Assembly: GCA_029204225.1 (NCBI GenBank)
Contig: CM055105.1
Span: 13,188,721-13,252,720, forward strand
DNA: 64,000 bases
From: Diphasiastrum complanatum
Lineage: Eukaryota; Streptophyta; Lycopodiopsida; Lycopodiales; Lycopodiaceae
Direction: 5' to 3'
The notes under the pieces were generated by a model, which did no database searches, was not told the DNA's origin, and saw only the letters and a program-made list of their open reading frames with translations. Of the stretch, positions 11,012 to 22,816 are shown one piece after another (within the stretch, counting starts at the first letter, position 1; each line of letters opens with the position of its first letter). A program made the translations under genes and the position numbers.

Positions 11012-11684
11012 TGTTGGAGGATTTGCGGATCCCAAGGCAACCCTAACCCTAGTTAATAAGTGAGAGGGATTTGGCACCTTGCATGTGTAAGTCCAACCCG
11101 ATGATCACATAGTTATTTGATTAGTTACAAGTCAATAAAAGGACTTTAAGCCTTTTTGCGGGACTTTTAATGTCGCAGGGCCTAAATGTCAAGTTAGTGA
11201 ATAAAGTTGGGTTTCCCTCCAATTTGGATGGTTCTCACTCTTTTTAAAATTTGAATAATTAGGGAAGCAGAAATGGACCAATAGGATTCAGAAGCCAGGG
11301 TCCTCCTCTCTACTATAAAAAGGGACCAACTCAAGTTCCTACACATGTTCATTTCCTCATTTCAATAAAGCAGATTGGTTCTCTTCAAAAATGGATTGAT
11401 GAATGTCCTTGCTCTCTATCAGTTTTCCTCCATCTCTCATGCTTTCTTTTGTTTTTGCTAATTGTTGGATCTGATTGTTATTGGGATTGTATGTTATTAT
11501 ACTTTTTATGAGAGAGAGAGGGAGAGAGAGAAATGGTAAGCTATCTTTGTTTTGGATGTGTAGTGTTAATGGATGTAGTGTTAATGTTTAGGGTTAATGG
11601 ATGTTAGAGTTAGATGTGGATCTTCCATTCATGCTGAAATCTGAATTATACTATCGCTCTCATAGGAACGAACCTACGCGTAAC
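11012..11684 (+). mobile_element. Possible 3' LTR with TATA box and polyadenylation signal
   Basis: A purine-rich stretch (GGTGGGGGATAC) at about 11000-11011 is followed by TGTTGGAGGATTTG, the usual polypurine-tract/LTR-start arrangement. A TATA-like CTATAAAAAG lies near 11313 and AATAAA near 11365, in promoter-to-polyA order. The right edge is a guess, ending at GTAACA near 11684. No second copy is present. Confidence 0.35.
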
Positions 11685-12029
11685 AACTAACTTCATCTCT
11701 TGATGCTAGATTGACTAGATCGTGGTTTGAGGTTAGGCAAGGAAAGAAACCCACTACAGTTTGGTACTACCTCGACCAAAGGGTAGTCGGAGTGGCATCA
11801 GAGATGCTAGAGAGAGAGTAAGGCATTTTAGAGTATTTAAGAATCAACTTAGGCTTTGGCTTTGTCGTTTGCATCATGTTGGCTTCTATCTTTTGAAAAC
11901 CTAAAAAAGATGAAAAAATCATCCAAGAATAAGAATTTTGTAATTTATTGAGACTTTTAACCACAAAAATATGACAACTTTATTAAAAAAAAAGAGCTGG
12001 ATAGCATTTACAAATTCAGTAAAAAAAAA

Positions 12030-12655
12030 TTAAAAAAATCCGAATACATCAAACCATTTGTAAATTTCGTAGCAAAAATCGAATATCCTAAGTCCAGTTG
12101 TAGAGTTGATGGATGATTGGCCAATTGGGCATATGGATTGTGATTTTGTCCATAGCCAATTTGCTACATAATAGGGATCTACCTGCAATTGGCGAGGGCT
12201 GGCCACATAACTCCTGATTGATTCCGGAGTTTTCTCAAAAATAGTAATTCTCCATGCTGGTTGCTCTCCCAATGTAGGTATTTTGTCCACTTCTTTGCCG
12301 ACTTCTATCTCGGAGGTCTTGAACTTAAGGACCCATCCACCACGCAAGGACTCATGAGGATGTTGCACTAAAAAACTCTGGATCTGGTCCTCAATGCTGA
12401 TGGGCCTTCTGAATAATGGTGTGGTCCTTAATGAGGATGGACCCACTGGCACTACATGTACAACTGACGGTTGTTCTTCTATTTCTGGAGCTCCCCCCTG
12501 GTCCATGTCTGAATCTAGCTTTGTATCCATTGGTACTGTAGTTTGGTGCGGAGGAGAGAATTGCGGCATGATCGGAACAAGAATTTGTGGTCCGGCTTCC
12601 AGTACCTGAGCGACTATTTTTTCATAGGTGATGGTTTCTTTGGCCTTTGCCAAGT
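12030..12655 (-). CDS. Uninterrupted ORF of unknown function
   Basis: About 208 codons without a stop on the minus strand. The first ten codons of the longer frame are antisense to copia-1 gag, so the true 5' part is cut off at about 12655. Readable content includes LAKAKETITYEKIVAQVLEA, an acidic Asp/Gly stretch (DSDMDQGGAPEIEEQ) and an IEDQIQSFLVQHPHESLRGG region; it is rich in Pro and Ile and has no membrane segment. I do not recognise a family. It could be part of a gag-like or other element protein, since both neighbours are element sequence. Its openness is unusual among the broken genes around it. Confidence 0.45.
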
Positions 12656-13460
12656 TGAAGCTGCTCCTTCTATAGAAAAGCTTCATAGTGTATTAGTGGC
12701 TGAAGAGTGTAGGATGATGCATACCAATGCAAGAATGAATGCTATTTCTCTATAGGATGGTGATGAGAAAGCTAATTTCTCATTCAAAGGCAAGAAGAAG
12801 CACTTCAAGGAGACCAAGGAGGAGGATGAGGCTTCAAGCTCAAAGGGCAAGATCAAAGACAAGTCCAAGTGCAAATGTTTTTTCTGTGGAAAGAAAGGAC
12901 ATTTTGCATCAGAATGTCTCAAGAAGAATAAGACAAGAGAGCAAACAAAGCAACATTGCACATCAGGAGGAAGAGGATGAAGAAGAGTCATCCTTGATGG
13001 TTTTCAACAAACCACCATCATCCAAGAGCAACACCGATGATTCTTGGTGGATTGATAGTGGGGCTAGTTCCCACATGACATACCAAAAGGACATTTTCTC
13101 CACTTTACTTTCTTACAATGATTTACATAGATCAATCTATACTGCAAGTAGTCAAGAATATACGATAAGTGGAATAGGAACCATTCCATTGTATGTTGGA
13201 TCATCCAAAAGGATGAATCTTGAGAATGTTCTTTATGTTCCTAAGTTAACCAAGAATTTGCTTAGTGTTGGCCAATTAATGGATAATGGCCTTGATGTAC
13301 AAGTTAAGCATGGAGTTTGTTCCATCCTTAGAAATGATGAATGTATAGCCAAAGGAGTTAAGCAAGGTAGATTGTTTAAGCTTGATGCTAATATTGCAGT
13401 GGAGAGTGTTAATTTGGCAAAGGTGGAGTTAACAAAGGTGGAACTATGGCACAAAAGGTT
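12656..13460 (+). pseudogene. Ty1/copia Gag C-terminus and protease, copia-1
   Basis: C-terminal half of Gag (LHSVLVAEECRMMHTNARMN, then a stop) with a CCHC zinc knuckle CFFCGKKGHFASEC at 12876-12917. The aspartic protease follows, with WWIDSGASSHMT at about 13045-13080, and then the LYVPKLTKNLLSVGQL stretch that lies between protease and integrase in copia elements. The integrase lead-in (LWHKRLG) begins near 13445. The DSGA active site is intact, but gag lacks its 5' part and has an in-frame stop near 12752. The same Gag sequence recurs at 57.3-57.8 kb. Confidence 0.88.
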
Positions 13461-14457
13461 GGGCCCACCCCAACTTCAAAGCCATGGAATCTATGTGTGC
13501 AAAGGAGCTTGCAGTTGGACTCGCCAAGCATTTGTCAAAGTGTGGGAAGATATGCGAAGCATGCAGCCTCTCAAAGGCTACCCTTCTAAAGATCTACATC
13601 AAAATCAAGCTCTTCTCTTGAACTCATCCACTCGGATGTTCATAGCTCTTCACATGAGTCTAATGGTGGTGCCAAATATTATGTAATCTTCATTGATGAC
13701 TATTCTAGATATTGTTGGATGTACCTCTTGTCTAGCAAAGCTATGGTGTTTGATTCTTTTGTAAAGTTCAAGACTTTGGTAGAAAATCAACTTAGTACCA
13801 AGATTAAGGTATTAAGGAGTGATAATGGAGGTGAATATATCTCTAATAAGTTGATTGACTTTTGTAGTTCTAATGGCATAAAGAGGGAGTTGTCATGTCC
13901 ATACACCCCTGAACAAAATGGAGTGAGTGAGAGGAGAAATAGAACTCTTTGTGAGTGTGCTAAGGCCTTAAGGCTAGATGCTTCTCTATCCAAACCATTT
14001 TGGGGTGAGGCAATAGCTTGTGCTAATTATTTGTGCAATAGATTGCCTAACCAAGCCATTGGAGGAATCAAGGAAGAAGGATGATGCAACCTCCATCAAA
14101 GGCATCTTTGTGGGATATGGTGAGAATAACAAAGGATATAGAGTCTTCAATCCCATCACTAGCAAGGTGATAGTGAGTAGGGATGTTATTTTTTATGAAG
14201 GACATGCTTGTGATTTGGATGATAATACAACTAATCATCTTGATGCCAAGGATCATGCTAGGATGGAGGAGGAGCTTCCAAGTGAAAAAGAACTTGAGGA
14301 TCCACCTCAAGATGCAAGAACTCCAAGAAGATCTACAAGGGCGAGGACCGAGCCATTGAGGCTCACCTATGATGGTCAAGGTGAACAAAGGGAAGGCTCA
14401 TCATCTTTCACATCTTACACTTTTCTTACTTTAATGCTTGATGAACCATTTTGCTAA
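13445..14457 (+). pseudogene. Ty1/copia integrase with frameshifts, copia-1
   Basis: Integrase of copia-1, following the protease. The zinc-binding part (13445-13690) is scrambled by frame changes. The core at 13690-14070 is well preserved: IDDYSRYCWMYL, VLRSDNGGEY (second Asp) and NGVSERRNRTL (catalytic Glu). Near 14070 a deletion or frame change removes part of the C-terminal domain; the frame resumes with IKGIFVGYGENNKGYRV and RRSTRARTEP and ends at 14457. The last motif normally sits just before reverse transcriptase, which is absent here. Confidence 0.88.
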
Positions 14458-15250
14458 GAGATCTACATGAGGCAAACCGAGGTATGCTATGAGAACTACA
14501 TGAGACAACTTGAGAGCTTCATCAAGAAGGAAGCTGAAGATGAGATGTGTAGTGACTCATTTGAGAACAAGTTTTTATGTCTTAGTGATCTAAAAATTGT
14601 TATGAACCAATTAAGTGTAAATTGGTTGTTTGATCAAATGAGTGCTCTCGGATTTTGGAAGAGCAAGAATAAGTTAATCACTCATTGTTTTGAAAAATGT
14701 GTTTTTTTCTTTTGGAGAGACAAATTGTAAGCTTTTTATGAGAATAAGTGAAACATCCTTTAAGGACACTTATATCCATAAGCAAGTGTGTAGCCTCATG
14801 AAGTCCAAGATCACTTGTAATTACAAGATTAGGAAAATTATGCTTGCTTTTGATGGTTTGTGAACTAGTCATTTTAGCATGATAAATCTTGGTAATAGTA
14901 GCAAGTACATGTTTTGTGATCTTGATCAATGTGATTTTCACAAGACATGGAGACATCAGATTTCCTTCAAAGAGAAGCATCAAGATCAAGGAGAAGAAAG
15001 TTTCAAGTTCATGCATCTTCACTCAACATGGAAGAAATCAAGTGCAAAGGTGCAAGGAAGAATCAAGACTCTTCAATTCACCTTGGAAGAGATCAAGATC
15101 AAAGAAGCTCTATCTTGGATATGGTGATAGATCATGTCCTCATCTTTAGGGGCTCATTAGTCATCTTCTAAACCTGAATATGATTAATTTCTGATGCTAA
15201 GATCAGGTCTTAGAATTGTATATAGATACATGGTTGTTTTCAAGGCTAGA
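14458..15250 (+). other. copia-1 interior where reverse transcriptase is missing
   Basis: About 800 bp between the integrase end and the polypurine tract, where copia elements carry RT and RNase H. Neither is seen. An 87-codon open frame at 14467-14730 (MRQTEVCYENYMRQLESF onward) has no known domain. This copy is therefore non-autonomous. Confidence 0.65.
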
Positions 15251-15262
15251 TTTGAGGAGGAG
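15251..15262 (+). promoter_or_regulatory. Polypurine tract of copia-1
   Basis: TTTGAGGAGGAG directly precedes the LTR start TGTGAAAAATTG. The second copia-1 copy has TTTGAGGAG at the same place (57781-57790). Confidence 0.75.
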
Positions 15263-15953
15263 TGTGAAAAATTGCCTATATTGGAAAATCTAGCCATGTA
15301 GAATATTGTAAATTTTCTCAATATATTTTGTTAGTCACTTGAATGGCCAAAGTGCCACTTGTCAATTCACACCTAATGTAGTTTACCATGAGTCAAGAGG
15401 AGTGGTTGTGTCCATGTGGTAGTGATTCCTACTTTGTAGGATCTAGACCTTGATTTATGATGAGATTTGTACCTACCATACACCTACCAAGCATGACTCT
15501 TGGATCTAGGCTAGGGTTTTCATTTTAGGGCAAGAAATTTGATTCCACTTCCTTATTGCATGCTGGATTTTCACCTAACTTTTCAAAGGAAGTGTCTTTT
15601 ACTATGTATTTCCATTCTCCATAGAGAGGAGATAGAAACTTTTTTGAGCCTCAAGGAGAAACTCGGATTTTCTCTCTATGTATTGTGATTGTGATTGATT
15701 CCAATGAAACCCAGATTTGGCACACTTCAAACTCTGTCTACAGGCCGTACTATAGCCTGATTTTCACACGTGAAAACTTGGATTATAGTTTATGATCAAT
15801 GCTCTGATTGTCTCTACTTATTTTCTATCATGTTGCTAAACTAGATCTTGTTTTCTGATGACTAGTATCTGATAGATTGCTTAACATGCACACAATCAAC
15901 CTTGTGGATCATTTAAAGATCCATTTATGGTCCTTATTACTGTACTTTCAACA
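15263..15953 (+). mobile_element. 3' LTR of copia-1, copy 1 (691 bp)
   Basis: Begins TGTGAAAAATTGCC after a polypurine tract and ends TACTTTCAACA. The two other copies, 16486-17054 on the minus strand and 57791-58470 on the plus strand, share the start, the GGTCCTTA/CTTAGTACTGTACTT end and inner stretches such as the membrane-proximal TTTGATCAATG motif. This makes the LTR assignment firm. Confidence 0.85.
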
Positions 15954-16472
15954 TAGCCCTCTCTTTGGACTTCTAGTCACAGTTCTCACACTCCCTCACA
16001 AAGATAGAATGGAGATAAGATGAGATTCTATCAAAGAACTATCAAATCAAGTCAATTTTTTCAATTTTTGGACAAAGCACGGCTAAATCTCTTTTCCTAT
16101 TCTTGATGGTTCTTCAAGACTTGTAAAACATAAAGGGCTTCAACTCAGTCTCAAATAATTAGATCTCATGACACTAAGCCAAATCTAATTGATGGCAAAC
16201 ATACTTTGATGTTTTTCCTAGAACTAGCACCAAAAAACTCATCAAGATGGTGTAAACTCAAATTGTTTGGCTCTTGTAAATATTTGAAGTTAAAAGCTGG
16301 TACAAAGGTGCACCCACACGTGTGGGAAGTATAGCTACTGACCCTCACCAAGTTTAGATCCCAAATATTGAACCTAAGACTTGATTTGAACTCACCCTCT
16401 CAAGACCAACTTTCTAGCAACAACTTGCTAAAAATGGATTGTCCTTTGATCAATGATTATCCTCTTGTACTT
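15954..16472 (-). pseudogene. Leader and Gag N-terminus of a minus-strand copia-1 copy
   Basis: Sequence downstream, in minus orientation, of the primer site at 16473-16485. A 61-codon frame at 16166-16351 (MVRVSSYTSHTCGCTFVPAF onward) may be the Gag start, although it carries no recognised motif. The segment ends abruptly where the plus-strand LTR of copy 1 finishes at 15953, so the rest of this copy has been lost. Confidence 0.5.
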
Positions 16473-16485
16473 GGATCTGATACCA
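16473..16485 (-). promoter_or_regulatory. Primer-binding site of the minus-strand copia-1 copy
   Basis: The minus strand reads TGGTATCAGATCC directly after the LTR end CAACA. This is a tRNA-iMet-type site with a changed 3' part. Confidence 0.8.
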
Positions 16486-17054
16486 TGTTGAAAGTACAGT
16501 ACTAAGGACCATAAATAAACCTACATAAGTCTCCAAGAGTGATTAATTGATTGATACACCTATGCATTGCAAAGCTAGTAAAAAAAAATTTGATCTAGAA
16601 AAGCAATATTGGATCAAAAAACATTGAATTCCAACCCCAAACATGTGTAGTACGGACTTCAGTACAACCTATTATCAGAGATTAAGTGGAATCAAGTTTA
16701 GATACCAAAGCATTCACAAAAACTCAAGACAAATGTGTAGAATGCTCAACATTGCCAATTTGCTCCAAAAATTCTATCTCCTCACTATGGAATGATGGAT
16801 TGTATGTACAATAAGCTCTTCCCCATCTCAAGTTAGGTGAAAATTTAGCATGTAATAAGAAAGATGATTGACCATTTTTGCCCTAATTTGTCAATCTTGC
16901 CTAGCCCTAGAGTTTTGTCTATGAATGAAATCTAAACTACTTTGACCTCACCTCACACGTGCCAACAAGGATTCACATGTGTGGGACCCACTTATGTACA
17001 GTTTACATGGTTTTGATCAAGCTAGATTTGACAATTTTTTGACAATTTCTCACA
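16486..17054 (-). mobile_element. 5' LTR of a minus-strand copia-1 copy (569 bp)
   Basis: Minus strand starts TGTGAGAAATTGTC and ends TACTTTCAACA next to the primer site. It matches the LTRs at 15263-15953 and 57791-58470 and is shorter, so inner deletions are likely. Confidence 0.85.
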
Positions 17055-19824
17055 TTCTATAGTACAACATGTAATAAAAAATATGCACCATATTCACATG
17101 CACAACTTATTGTATGTCCATACCAAAAATGGACATAACCTTGCCATACAAATTGAAAATACATGACTTTGTTAGAACAAGTACTTTTGAAAATTTGTTT
17201 CTACACAATGTTCCTTACAATGTATTGCTTCTCAAAATACATTATATTGCAGGTAAATGAAACTATAAAATGAAATAGAATATTCTTGAAAATAATTCTC
17301 TATGAAATAGAATAATATATTGTTACTCCACAGTATGGAATCTTTTTGAAATTACCAAGTTCTCCAATGATTACCACTAAAGTTGTAACAAGAACTTCAC
17401 TTTTTGTGCACATGCACACAAAACTACACATCATATTCTTTTACAATCATAAAGCTATAAGTAAATTCGATGCTACTCAATTTGGCTACTATTAATTTGA
17501 TATAATAATAGATTCAATTTGGTAGTAGTCTTTGAGAAGTTTTACAAAATAAATTCTTTAAATTGATAGAGATAGATGATAACAAAATCCCCAATATGGA
17601 GTTGGTAGTTGTTTTCAACATCTAACATAAGCAATTTTGATTGGTCATATAATTTTCGCACAACTCCAAATTGAATAGTTGTTTAATAGAAACGTTACTA
17701 TGTTCATATAGGACTATATAAAGATAGAAAACCATATTTGAAAAAAAAACAAAAAAAACAAAAAAAACATTCATGACTATGCACATCTATATTTGGAGAG
17801 ATCGTATTGTAGGTCTTACAATGTTTTTTATATAAATATATTAACCAATTTGTTATTATTGTAGTCAATGGATCATGCTTTTTTTTTTCTAAAAAAAGCT
17901 GGAAATTGTACGTGAAATGATATTCATACAGATAACTTGTTAAATTGTTTGTGGTTCGTAAGATATAATTGAGAGAGACAATCAGGAAGCCCTAACACTG
18001 TTGGGACAACCATTTTCAGCACTCAAGATATGAAAATTTCGAATACTCGAAGCATTCCACACAGCTTAATGTTAATGCTTGCTCTCAACAAGCACACAAT
18101 CTTTACAAGTCCACCTACAAAAAAGAATCAAACACATCCAACTGATCTTATTTCATACGCGATTATGACTACATTAATAAGGAACCAAAATCTTTTGAAT
18201 TGAATTTAGCATATTTGACTTAAAATCGATGAAGCTTTTCTCACCATGATTTAGATGCCTTGGTTTCTTTTCTTCTTCAGTTTAGCTTATATGACTTAAA
18301 ATATATAATTAACTTGTGGCATGGTACAACTTGATACAAATATTCATTTATGTATTTGAATGATTCAAGTTTTCCAAAAACTCTTGCTTCTTGTTGCAAG
18401 GCAAATTTATGAAAGTAAATTAGCGAGTCTAAAACCAAGACCACCATGATTAGCACTAATCAATATAGATTTATTTTATCAAGTCCAATTATGATAATGT
18501 TCTCCACCCACTCAAATAGAGCTCATACACCTTCATTTTAACTTATGTTGCATTGTTACAATCTACATAGAAACAAAATAGATTAAAAAGCCCAACATTC
18601 TTGACACGTTTTGAAACATAGCTCAAATGTAAAGAATTATTTGAAAGTCATTTGAGCTAAAAATCATATAAGATATAACATGCATTTTTGTTTTTCCTAT
18701 CTTGTTCTTTTGAGCAAACTAACATAACAAACTCAACATCCTAAAAATTTTGGTTTAAAATAACTTCACACATGATTGGGCAAATTATTTTTTAGCCTAC
18801 CACAATGTTTTGTTATACTATAAAATAATTCATTTCTAATTATGTTTGTAGTATATATTGAATTATATTTTATGGTCTTAATGCTCTTCTTATCAAATTG
18901 CATTGAATAGTATAACACACCAACGCACACACGTATATAGGAAGTATATAAAGCAACTTTATGTACTCTATGAATATAACCTGATTTAGAAAGTATATAG
19001 AACTAATGCTTATCAAATAAAAGAAGAGCTAGGTTATAATTGAAATTATGTCAATCTACAAGCTTTTTAGAACTAATATTTCAAAGATGCGATTTTAGGA
19101 GTATCTACTATTTTGTTGGTTGTTTCACATTGTAGACTAACAAAAAATGACAATAGCACAAGCTGGAATCCATGGGGCATGTTAAAAAAGAGTCTTAACA
19201 TTACTAGATTTATTTTTTTTAGTTAGAAGGAGACATCCAAGTGAATAAAATTATGAACATATTACTTCATATGTGTTATTAGTCAAAGGAAATATAGACC
19301 GGTGCAAAATTGGGAACAATCCACACAAGCCTATGTCTAGTGGGGTTAGGCAATCTCTTACATGCTCTAAGCAACGAAATTGCAATTTTATTCTTGTATG
19401 AATGGAAAAAGGTAAATTTCTTATTCCAACTACTTTTCATCCCCACAAGGTTTTTTACTTCATTTTTTCATGTAACATGTCTTAGCCTCTACCACCACAA
19501 AATTATTGGGTTAGGAAAATTTTCTAAGGTGGTCTACAACTCTAGTATCATGTTTATCTTCCAACAAACTTAATGCAAGTTTGTTGTGATTTGATGATAA
19601 TGATATCAAAAAAGCTTCTAGCAAAATGTGAGAAAAATTATTGCGTTGTTGTTCGATGCAAAGAGGCCTAAATATGTGCATGCAAAATATGGAAAGCTAC
19701 AAATCATGCTTTTGATTTTACAAGCTCCATACTAATTAGTTTAAGTATAGCCTTTTCCAATGCAGTTAAGGCATCGCTGGACCCTGAAATGCACCATCAT
19801 GAGCAAAAAATGTGAGATTGACTG

Positions 19825-19892
<68 letters not shown>

Positions 19893-20110
19893 GATACCTT
19901 ATTTTTGTCACTTTTAAAAAAAAATTGTCAATGATTTTCATTGACTACTAACAAGTTAAACCTCTCATCTATTGAAGATTTAGATCTTATTCGAATAGTT
20001 GTTCACGTGCTCATTCATTTTTTCAACGTACAAATTTCATTTCAATAGATTATTTTGTTTTGCTAAAGTGAACTTTAAAATACTTAAAAGGATCCTTGGT
20101 CAAAAAATTA
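17055..20110. other. 3 kb AT-rich stretch without genes
   Basis: No open frame of note and no recognised element, except a (CT)n array near the right end (listed separately). A-rich runs occur at about 17740-17770 and T-rich runs at 17878-17890. Nothing else is supported. Confidence 0.6.
19829..19888. repeat. (CT)30 microsatellite
   Basis: Sixty uninterrupted bases of CT on the plus strand. Confidence 0.95.
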
Positions 20111-20671
20111 TTCATTTTGATGTTAAGCTTGCGGAAGTGTCGCTTGTGATAACATGCACTTTGCCGATTTGACTAAGGTTCTGTTCTTTCTCTCAGCAAG
20201 ACCATTTGACTGAGGCGAATAGGAGGTAATGTATTGTTGCTCAATGTCGTTGTTAAGGCAGTACTCCTTGAATTCAATGGAAATGTATTCTCCTCCGTTA
20301 TCGGATCTCAGTGCTTTGATTCGTTTACCAATCTGATTTACTGCATGCTCTTTAAATTGTCTGAACTTGATGAAAGCTTCTGACTTCTGTTTAATGAAGT
20401 AAACAACTGTTCTTCTGAAAAATTCGTCAATAAAGGTAATGAAATATTTTGCATCTAGTAATGAAGGAGTTTGCATAGGTCCACATATATCTGTATGAAC
20501 AACATCTAACAGACCTTTTGTTGCATGTCTATAACTCGATCTAAAAGGAATCCTAGTCTGCTTTCCAAAGATGCAGCTATGGCAGACAGGGAAATCGACT
20601 GTACCAGAAAGATAGTCGAGATCAAGTACTAGGGATTGTCTGGACATGTTTGAAACAGATGCATAATTCAA
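20111..20671 (-). pseudogene. Ty1/copia integrase, truncated, copia-2 copy 1
   Basis: Integrase of copia-2 on the minus strand. It shows the end of the zinc-binding domain (CHSCIFGKQTRIPF), the first catalytic Asp region (VHTDICGPM and TFIDEF), the second (ALRSDNGGEY) and the glutamate (NGLAERKNRTL). All three acidic residues are present. The gene is cut off at about 20110, inside the core domain, so the C-terminal domain, RT and RNase H are absent. It is directly preceded on the same strand by the protease remnant, as in a normal copia order. Confidence 0.9.
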
Positions 20672-20724
20672 GTGTCCTAAGCGATGATGTCATAATAATG
20701 CTTTATTGACAAGAACAGAGGTTT

Positions 20725-21148
20725 TCAAAGCATGACTAGATCAGAATAACAACGTGCCAATCTATATAAGTATCCATGCCTCTTGCCGAGTGCAAGGATC
20801 TTATTACTCCTATCGATAATTCTGCATTGGTCAGATTCAAACTCCACCCTATGACCTAAATATGTGATTCTACTTACTGATAAGATTTGTAGATAGTTTA
20901 GGAGCATACAAGACTTTCGACAGTAGTTTGAATTGATCATGCTGGAATCTTAATCTTACAGTATCTTCACCTTCGATAGTGTGAGTGCTATCGTCACCAA
21001 GATGAACATACTTCTTCGTGTTGTAAGGCGTATATGATTGGAAAATCTCGCGATGATTGGTCATATGTTGAGTAGCTCTGGAATCCAGAAACCACGAATC
21101 ATTCGAATTCGCGTATTTGTCTTTGACCATAAAAGTGCCTTCGTCCAT
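20725..21148 (-). pseudogene. Copia-2 protease remnant with altered active site
   Basis: Minus-strand protease and linker. The active-site stretch reads WFLDSRATQHMT, so the usual DSGA has become DSRA, which should abolish activity. The following VLYAPKLSTNLIS and GHRVEFESDQCRI stretches are typical of the segment between protease and integrase. A frame change separates 21148-20870 from 20940-20725. The plus-strand copy at 43.2 kb has a different lesion at the same site. Confidence 0.88.
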
Positions 21149-21156
21149 TTCGACTT

Positions 21157-22030
21157 CTAAAGATGTTGTAACTGTATTTGCTTGTTGATCAAGTTGCTTG
21201 GCTGCATTCTTCGCTTAGAGAATTCGGCAATCTTGGATCTCATGGTTATTGCATTTGCAATACCTGCAAAACATCTTTTTCTTCGACGAATGTAGATTCG
21301 ATGATTGTTCTTGACCTTGAGTCTGTTTCTAATTCGATGTAAACTACTTGAAGCTTTTCTGCTTCTGTCGTTTCGAGCCCTTGTTGACATACAAAGCATG
21401 AGACGAAGAGGTAGACGAAGTGTCTTGACTTCTTTGATTATCTTCTTGCAGCAACATAGTGATAACTCTAGTAAGAGTTAAATCTGAGTGTGTCGTGATG
21501 ATCATCACCCAGTTCTCAGTGGGAGAGAGCAGGCTTGAAAGCAATGTCATAATTGCATCTTAATCATCTATGACTAATCCGACAACGACCATCTGTTGCA
21601 AGAGATTCTTAAATTGGTTAATATGATTTTGAAGAGAATCATTATTCGACATCTTGAGTGTGAAGAATTTCCTTCGAAGATGTAACTTAGTAGTTACGTC
21701 TCTCACATCATATAGTGAGCTCAGGATGTCTCAAACTTCTTTCGAAGTTCTGGCTTCAGCTACGTGGCCAATCTGAGTATCTGATATATTGAGGATAATA
21801 AGCGCGAAAGCTTTACCATCCTTTGACTTCCATTTCGAGTCGTCTGTGTCGTCTTCAAGCTTCACTTCGATACCTGTAACAACATCCCACAACTCGTTGA
21901 CGATTAGCAAGGTCTTCATCTTAAATTTTCATAAATAATAATTGGATCCATTCAGCTTGTCTGCAATAAGACCGGCTTTACTTTGACCATCTGGAACTTT
22001 AGACTGTTGATGATTCGAGTGTCGTTAAGA
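21157..22030 (-). pseudogene. Copia-2 Gag (UBN2-type) with CCHC knuckle
   Basis: Gag on the minus strand, reading from KLNGSNYYL near 21945 through MKTLLIVNELWDVV, then SLYDVRDVTTKLHLRRKFFT and a CCHC knuckle CRYCKCNNHEIQDC at about 21225-21270. Stops interrupt it, including one where a Trp is expected after NYYL. The domain order and the short linker to the protease match Ty1/copia elements. It begins shortly after the primer site at 22167-22178. Confidence 0.82.
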
Positions 22031-22166
22031 GAAAGATACAGTGCTGTGGAAATCAATTCTCTGATACCGAAACAAATTGATTCGAACTAAAGAATAACTT
22101 GATATCACTAGAGATACCAAGCGTAAGAGCTTACGCTCTGATAGTATTAGGCCTTGAAGAATCAAT

Positions 22167-22178
22167 GCTCTGATACCA
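22167..22178 (-). promoter_or_regulatory. tRNA-iMet primer-binding site, copia-2 copy 1
   Basis: The minus strand reads TGGTATCAGAGC, a perfect plant tRNA-iMet site, directly after the LTR end CAACA. Confidence 0.9.
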
Positions 22179-22764
22179 TGTTGAAAAGAGGTGTGTGAAA
22201 GATAGGTCAAACTCGAAAAGAAAAGAAAAGAATAAAAAGAATTGGAACGACAAGAAAGAAAACTTATCGTGCGCAGCGGAATAAACTATCTTCCTCTTTC
22301 TTTATGCATGACTACGTCTATCAATTTCGAACAAAACAATAGTGATAAAAATCATGTTCGATCTTATAGTAACTAACTTTGAAATCAGTAGTACTACAGT
22401 AATTACGTAGCCAAACATTAAACATCGAAACATCAGACAAATAATTTGTTGCGAAACATTAGACAAATAATTAGTCATGAAACATCAGATAAATAATTAG
22501 TCGTGAAAAACTACAAAAACGCATACATTCTGAGACGAGGTTGAATGCAATAAGAAGATAGTATTGATTCAGTATGAAGGCGAAACAAATGTAAATGAGT
22601 ACAACAAGTTGCAGATCGGAGCCGCGTACTCTAAGCTATCTCTGAGCGGCTAAAATGTAAGTCTGAATTAAGCGCAACTACTAAAAAGCAGTAAGCGCAA
22701 TAGCAATCTCTAATCAACTCTAAAGAACTGAGCTAGAATGCTCAAGAGTGTACAAGCTCGCAAG

Positions 22765-22816
<52 letters not shown>

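Noticed and set aside
11038-11056. Telomere-like AACCCTAACCCTAG
   Set aside because: Only two units, inside a putative LTR; chance or part of the LTR sequence.
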